Assembly: GCA_020425485.1 (NCBI GenBank)
Contig: JAGQRL010000327.1
Location: forward strand, 3,923 to 12,853
DNA: 8,931 nt
Direction of reading: 5' to 3'
DNA from: Rhodospirillaceae bacterium
GTDB taxonomy: Bacteria; Pseudomonadota; Alphaproteobacteria; DSM-16000; Inquilinaceae
The notes under the pieces: generated by a model
Told to the model about the DNA's origin: nothing
What the model saw: only the letters and a program-made list of their open reading frames with translations
Databases searched by the model: none
Translations under genes and position numbers: made by a program
Shown here: positions 4,752-8,931 of the stretch, one piece after another
Position numbering within the stretch: the first letter of the stretch is position 1
Layout: the number at the start of each line of letters is the position of its first letter

Positions 4752-6313
4752 CACGTCGCCTCCGCCCCGTCCTCCGGGTCCACATAGCGGGGAAACACGC
4801 CCTGGGGCTTGGGCAGCGGCGTGCCGGGCACCAGCGCCACTCCGTCCGCCAGGGCGGCGAAGCTGCGCGCATCTTCCGCCACGCCGAGCTGGTCGAGCAG
4901 CCGCGCCATGGCATCGGGCATCACCGGCTGGGCCAGGATGGCCACATGGCGCACCGCATCGGCCAGCACGTACAGCACCGTGGCCATGCGCGCCGGGTCG
5001 GTCTTGCGCAAGGCCCATGGCGCCTGCTCGTCGACATAGCGGTTGGCCTGGCTGATCACGTTCCAGATGCGCTCCAGCGCGATGTGGAAGGCCTGCACGG
5101 ACATGTCGACCCGCACCGCCGGCAGCAGCGCCTGGGCAGCCACCTGCAGTGCCAGGTCGGCATCGGTCAGGTCGCCCGGCTGGGGCACCTGGGCGGCGCA
5201 ATTCTTGGCGATCATCGACAGCACGCGCTGGGCCAGGTTGCCCAGATCGTTGGCGAGATCGCTGTTGATGCGGCCCACCATGGCGCGGTGGGAGAAGTCG
5301 CCATCGTTGCCGAACGGCACCTCGCGCAGCAGGAAATAGCGGGTCTGGTCGAGCCCGTAGCGCTCCACCAGCGCCAGCGGGTCGATGACGTTGCCCAGCG
5401 ACTTTGAGATCTTCTGGCCTTCGTTGGTCCACCAGCCATGGGCGAACACCCGGCGCGGCGGCGCCAAGCCGGCACTCATCAGGAAGGCCGGCCAGTAGAT
5501 GGCGTGGAAGCGCAGGATGTCCTTGCCCACCATGTGCAGGTCGGCGGGCCAGAAGGTGGTCATCAGCGGGTCGGCTTCGTCGGGGAAGCCGAGGGCGGTG
5601 ATGTAGTTGGTCAGCGCATCGAGCCACACATACATCACATGCGCGTCGTCCCCCGGCACCGGCACCCCCCAGTCGAAGGTGGTGCGGCTGACCGAGAGGT
5701 CGCGCAGGCCCGACTTCACGAAGCTCACCACCTCGTTGCGGCGGGCCGGCGGCAGGATGAAGTCCGGGTTGGCCTCGTAGTACTCCAGCAGCCGGTCGCC
5801 CCAGGCGGACAGGCGGAAGAAGTAGCTGGGCTCCTCCACCCACTCGCACTCCGCCCCGGTGGGGGCGATGCGCTTGCCGTTGTCCACGCGCAGCTCGTCC
5901 TCGCCGTAGAAGGCTTCGTCGCGCACCGAGTACCAGCCGGAATAGCTGCCCAGATAGATGTCGCCATTGGCGGCGATGCGGCGCCACAGCTCCTGGCAGG
6001 AGCGGGTGTGCCGCTCCTCCGTGGTGCGGATGAAGTCGTCGTTGGTGAAGTTCAGGCTGACGGCGAGATCGCGGAAATTCTGGCTCACCCGGTCGGTGAA
6101 CGCCTTGGGGTCCTCGCCGGCATCGGAGGCTGACTTCTGCACCTTCTGGCCGTGCTCGTCCGTCCCCGTCAGGAAGTGGGTGTTGATGCCGTCCAGCCGC
6201 TTGAAGCGCGCCAGCACATCGCACGCCAGCGTCGTATAGGCGTGGCCGATATGGGGCCGGTCGTTGACGTAGTAGATCGGTGTGGTGACGTAGTAGCGCG
6301 GTTGATCGGCCAT
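4751..6313 (-). CDS. metG: Methionyl-tRNA synthetase
   Basis: A 520-residue class I synthetase that charges tRNA-Met for initiation and elongation. It has the Rossmann catalytic core with HIGH (21-24, in DRPHIGHAYTT), the conserved FLTGTDEHGQKVQ (47-59), the WLDAL segment near 230-234, and KISKS (301-305) in the variant KISKSLGN, followed by an alpha-helical anticodon-binding domain to the C-terminus. In the connective peptide the zinc knuckle cysteines are absent (GSYSGWYSVRDEAFYGEDEL), as in the short zinc-free MetG type of alphaproteobacteria; there is no C-terminal EMAP/Trbp111-like domain. ATG 6313 is chosen by homology (MADQPRYYVTTPIYYVND) and by AAGGA 9 bases before it. The gap to holB is 61 bases, and the stop TGA overlaps the tatD start. 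Confidence 0.97.
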   Translation of the reverse strand: MADQPRYYVTTPIYYVNDRPHIGHAYTTLACDVLARFKRLDGINTHFLTGTDEHGQKVQKSASDAGEDPKAFTDRVSQNFRDLAVSLNFTNDDFIRTTEERHTRSCQELWRRIAANGDIYLGSYSGWYSVRDEAFYGEDELRVDNGKRIAPTGAECEWVEEPSYFFRLSAWGDRLLEYYEANPDFILPPARRNEVVSFVKSGLRDLSVSRTTFDWGVPVPGDDAHVMYVWLDALTNYITALGFPDEADPLMTTFWPADLHMVGKDILRFHAIYWPAFLMSAGLAPPRRVFAHGWWTNEGQKISKSLGNVIDPLALVERYGLDQTRYFLLREVPFGNDGDFSHRAMVGRINSDLANDLGNLAQRVLSMIAKNCAAQVPQPGDLTDADLALQVAAQALLPAVRVDMSVQAFHIALERIWNVISQANRYVDEQAPWALRKTDPARMATVLYVLADAVRHVAILAQPVMPDAMARLLDQLGVAEDARSFAALADGVALVPGTPLPKPQGVFPRYVDPEDGAEAT

Positions 6314-6374
6314 CTCGGAGGTCCTTGGAAACCCGGCCGCCAGTGCCGGGCCGGGAAAGCAGCTTGGCCGCGTC

Positions 6375-7403
6375 TCAGGGCCGGCTGGCCGCGCGGATCT
6401 CCCCAAAGACTTGGAGGATCACCTGCCGGCGGTCCAGGTTCGCCGCGACCGCCTGGGCGAACAGGCTGCGGGACTTCTCCCACAGCGTCACCCAGCGTTC
6501 AAGGCCGTCCGGCCGGCCGGCGAGTGCGGCCGCGCGGGCACGGTCGCCCAGCCGGGCATCCAGAATGGTGGCCAGCAGGTCGAAGCGGTCTTCGGCTCCC
6601 TTGGCGGCGATGGCACCAGCCAGCTCGTGCACCGCCACCAGGTCGAGGTTCGGCAGACCGTCCAGCAGGCGGGCCACCGCGGCATCCAGCGCCGGGCCGC
6701 CGATCTGCTGGAGCATCAGCGCGCGGCCCAGGCAGCCGCTGGCGAGCCGAGCGAGCGCTGCCGCATCCTGGCCAGGCAGCCCCGGCTCGTCGGCCACCAG
6801 AAGCTGCGCCAGCTCCACCTCGTCCATCGCCAGCAGGTCGAGCCGGCGGCAGCGCGAGCGGATGGTGGGCAGCAGTGCTCCCGGCTTTTCCGCCAGCAGC
6901 AGCACGACGCTGCGGTCCGGCGGCTCCTCCACGATCTTCAGGATGGCGTTGGCGCTGTTGGCGTTGAGCGCATCGGCGCTGTCGACGATCACCACCCGCC
7001 AGGCGCCTTCGGCCGGCCGCATGCGCAGGAAGGGGGCGATGCGCCGCGCCTGGGTGATGTTGAGGTCCACCGTCTCGGTGTTGCGGTCGTTGAGATAGGG
7101 CCGCTCGATCACCAGCAGGTCGGGGTGGCTGGAGGCGCTCACCAGGCGCACCGCCGGGGCCTGGGGGTCGACCGCCAGATCGTCGGGCGGCACCAGGCCG
7201 GGCGGGCCGTCGCCATGGGCCAGCAGGAAGCGGGCGATGCGGAAGGCCAGCGTTGCCTTGCCGACGCCGCGGGGGCCGGAAATCAGCCAGGCATTGGGCA
7301 TGCGGCCGGACGCGAAGGCGGCCAGCACGGTGCGTTCCGCCGCCTCGTGGCCGATCAGCCGGAAGGTGGTACGGGGGGTGGGAAGCGGGGCCGCCTCGCT
7401 CAT
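6375..7403 (-). CDS. holB: DNA polymerase III subunit delta'
   Basis: A 342-residue AAA+ clamp-loader subunit that, with delta and tau/gamma, opens the beta clamp at primer ends. The N-terminal ATPase-like domain has GPRGVGKAT (43-51), the Walker-B-like VIVDSADALN (138-147), the family motif ANAILKIVEEPP (151-162) and the sensor/arginine-finger SRC motif in TIRSRCRRLDL (180-190). The C-terminal helical domain (about 200-342) is variable and Ala/Leu-rich. No four-cysteine zinc module is seen between the Walker motifs, which is usual in alphaproteobacteria. ATG 7403 shares ATGA with the tmk stop, a 4-base overlap. Following tmk is the conserved position of holB in many bacteria, linking dTTP supply to replication. 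Confidence 0.95.
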   Translation of the reverse strand: MSEAAPLPTPRTTFRLIGHEAAERTVLAAFASGRMPNAWLISGPRGVGKATLAFRIARFLLAHGDGPPGLVPPDDLAVDPQAPAVRLVSASSHPDLLVIERPYLNDRNTETVDLNITQARRIAPFLRMRPAEGAWRVVIVDSADALNANSANAILKIVEEPPDRSVVLLLAEKPGALLPTIRSRCRRLDLLAMDEVELAQLLVADEPGLPGQDAAALARLASGCLGRALMLQQIGGPALDAAVARLLDGLPNLDLVAVHELAGAIAAKGAEDRFDLLATILDARLGDRARAAALAGRPDGLERWVTLWEKSRSLFAQAVAANLDRRQVILQVFGEIRAASRP

Positions 7404-8038
7404 GCCGATCCCAGGTGGTGGCGCACGGAGGCGGCGATGACGGCGGCCACCACGTCGGCCGGCTGGGCCGCATCCACCACCACGCAGCGCTGCGGTTCCG
7501 CCTGGGCGATATCGAGGAAGGCCTGGCGCACCGCGGCGTGGAAGCCGGTGTCGAAGGTTTCGAAGCGGGTTTCCTCGCCGCCGCCCTGGTGGGCGCGGGC
7601 AAGCCCGGCTAAGGGGTCGATGTCCAGCACCAGGGTCAAGTCGGGCGCCAGCCCATCGGTCGCCACCGCGTTGGCCGAGGCGATGGCTGCCGCCCCCAGG
7701 CCGCCGGCGATCCCCTGATAGGCCAGGGTGGAATCGGCAAAGCGATCGCACAGCACCCAGGTGCCGGCGGCCAGCGCCGGGGCGATCAGCCGGCGCACAT
7801 GGTCGCGCCTGGCGGCACAGATCAGCAGCAGCTCGGTGGCGGCATCCCAGCGCCCGGCATCGCCGGTGACGAGGAGGCGGCGGATTTCTTCCGCCCCTGC
7901 CGTGCCGCCCGGCTCGCGGGTTTCCACCACGGACAGGCCGCTTGCGCGCAGGCCGGCGGCGAGGCGGGCGATCTGGGTGGACTTGCCCGCCCCTTCGCCG
8001 CCTTCAAAGGTGATCAGGCGGCCGCGCGAGGGTGTCAT
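7400..8038 (-). CDS. tmk: Thymidylate kinase
   Basis: A 212-residue dTMP kinase, making dTDP from dTMP with ATP. P-loop FEGGEGAGKST (11-21), substrate motif TREPGG (40-45), DRFADSTLAYQG (98-109; DR(F/Y) motif with the stacking residues), and a LID region around RAHQGGGEETRFE that carries the arginine, as in enzymes whose P-loop lacks one (E. coli-like type). Length is normal. ATG 8038 (MTPSRGRLITFEGGEG) is chosen by homology; upstream GGAG lies about 14 bases away, so the ribosome binding site is weak and translation may depend on re-initiation from the upstream carboxypeptidase gene, whose stop is 19 bases away. The stop overlaps the holB start by 4 bases. Confidence 0.96.
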   Translation of the reverse strand: MTPSRGRLITFEGGEGAGKSTQIARLAAGLRASGLSVVETREPGGTAGAEEIRRLLVTGDAGRWDAATELLLICAARRDHVRRLIAPALAAGTWVLCDRFADSTLAYQGIAGGLGAAAIASANAVATDGLAPDLTLVLDIDPLAGLARAHQGGGEETRFETFDTGFHAAVRQAFLDIAQAEPQRCVVVDAAQPADVVAAVIAASVRHHLGSA

Positions 8039-8057
8039 GGGACGGCTCGGGCTCCGG

Positions 8058-8931
8058 TCACAGGAAGCGATAGAGCAGGTATTCCATGGCGCCGGCAACG
8101 CGCCCGAAGAACCCGGCTTCGCCCACATCCATCGCCGCCACCAGCGGCACTTCGCGGGTCGGCATGTCGGGTGCGGTGAACACCAGCACGGCATTGCCCG
8201 GCTGGCTGCCTGCGGCGATGGGGGCCGGCACCGGCTCGTCGATGCGCACGCGGGCTTCCAGCCCCTCCAGGTCAGCGTTGCGCAGGGTCAGTGTCAGGTC
8301 GTTGGCCAGCACCAGCGGCACCCGCCCTTCGGTGCCCATCCACACCCGGGCGGTGTCGATCACCTCGCCGGCGTCGAACACGGAGACGGTGCGAAACTCC
8401 CGGAACCCCCAGTCGAGCAACCGCGAGGCTTCCTCGCCGCGCGCCGTATCCGTCGGCAAGCCGGAGATCACCACGATCAGCCGCTGGTCGCCGCGGATGG
8501 CCGAGCCGATCATCCCGTAGCCGGCTTCCTGGGTGTGGCCGGTCTTCAGCCCGTCCGCCCCTTCGAAGTTGCCGAGCAGCGGGTTGCGGTTGTGCTGCGG
8601 GTCCATGGGCTCGCCCGAGGGGGCGACGCCGTACTGGAACTCCTCCTCGGAGAAGTAGTGGTAGTACTGCGGGAAGTCCTCGATCAGCGCCTGCGCCAAA
8701 TGCGCCAGATCGCGCGCCGTGGAATAGTGGTTGTCGTCCGGCCAGCCGGTGGCGTTGGCGAAATGGCTGGCGGAGAGGCCGAGTTCCGCGGCCTGCTCGT
8801 TCATCTGCCGGGCGAACTCTTCCTCCGTGCCGCCGAGGGCTTCGGCCAGCACCACCGAGGCATCGTTGCCGGAATGGACGATGACGCCGCGGATCAGATC
8901 CTCCACCCGCACCCGGTCGCCCACCTCCACG
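8058..8931 (-). CDS. D-alanyl-D-alanine carboxypeptidase (penicillin-binding protein 5/6 family), 5' end outside window
   Basis: The C-terminal 291 residues or so of a serine DD-carboxypeptidase that trims the terminal D-Ala from peptidoglycan pentapeptides in the periplasm. The first full codon in the window (GTG 8930) is an internal valine, not a start. Visible are the SGN motif (IVHSGNDAS, about 12 residues into DLIRGVIVHSGND) and the KTG motif (DGLKTGHTQEAGY, about residue 129 of the visible part). The catalytic SxxK and the signal peptide lie beyond the window edge. The beta-rich PBP5-type C-terminal domain follows (about 195-270), and the last residues, FFGRVAGAMEYLLYRFL, form the amphipathic membrane anchor typical of this family. 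It heads the visible operon; tmk begins 19 bases after its stop. Confidence 0.94.
   Translation of the reverse strand, partial: VEVGDRVRVEDLIRGVIVHSGNDASVVLAEALGGTEEEFARQMNEQAAELGLSASHFANATGWPDDNHYSTARDLAHLAQALIEDFPQYYHYFSEEEFQYGVAPSGEPMDPQHNRNPLLGNFEGADGLKTGHTQEAGYGMIGSAIRGDQRLIVVISGLPTDTARGEEASRLLDWGFREFRTVSVFDAGEVIDTARVWMGTEGRVPLVLANDLTLTLRNADLEGLEARVRIDEPVPAPIAAGSQPGNAVLVFTAPDMPTREVPLVAAMDVGEAGFFGRVAGAMEYLLYRFL

Noticed and set aside
3719..7718. Long plus-strand frames opposite tatD, metG, holB and tmk
   Set aside because: They are mirror frames produced by high GC in the real minus-strand genes; their sequences are His/Arg/Gly-rich and match no family.

Overview
The window looks like the chromosome of a high-GC alphaproteobacterium, probably near the Rhodospirillales. 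The basis is strong G/C third-position bias and the minus-strand gene order D-alanyl-D-alanine carboxypeptidase - tmk - holB - metG - tatD - metallo-beta-lactamase-fold hydrolase, which is characteristic of that class. These six genes (window end down to 3145) overlap or nearly touch and form a housekeeping operon for peptidoglycan trimming, dTTP supply, replication clamp loading, tRNA charging and nucleic-acid/phosphodiester metabolism.

Between that operon and the left flank (about 1230-3140) lies an AT-richer accessory insert on the minus strand. Read in transcription order it holds: a structured non-coding stretch (about 3053-2870) with several stem-loops and a long nested hairpin; a 54-residue predicted single-span membrane protein (2827-2663) whose ribosome binding site sits in a hairpin; a small Cro/C1-type helix-turn-helix protein (2626-2288); and, overlapping it, a 307-residue reverse transcriptase (2340-1417) with retron-type motifs (NAxxH, YADD, QGSP, ITG). 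I read this as a retron-like cassette of the kind that carries an HTH partner. The small membrane protein is a candidate effector. The HTH and/or the structured RNA would be its control. The retron RT call is strong. The exact msr-msd boundaries and the effector role are inference.

The left flank (1-1209) is on the plus strand. It has the last 17 codons of what looks like a zinc-type alcohol dehydrogenase, then a non-coding stretch of about 540 bases with three clear hairpins or palindromes. This is followed by an unrecognised 204-residue soluble protein (595-1209) with a strong Shine-Dalgarno sequence, a GTG start and host-like base composition. A G-rich run directly follows its stop codon and the AT-rich insert begins soon after.
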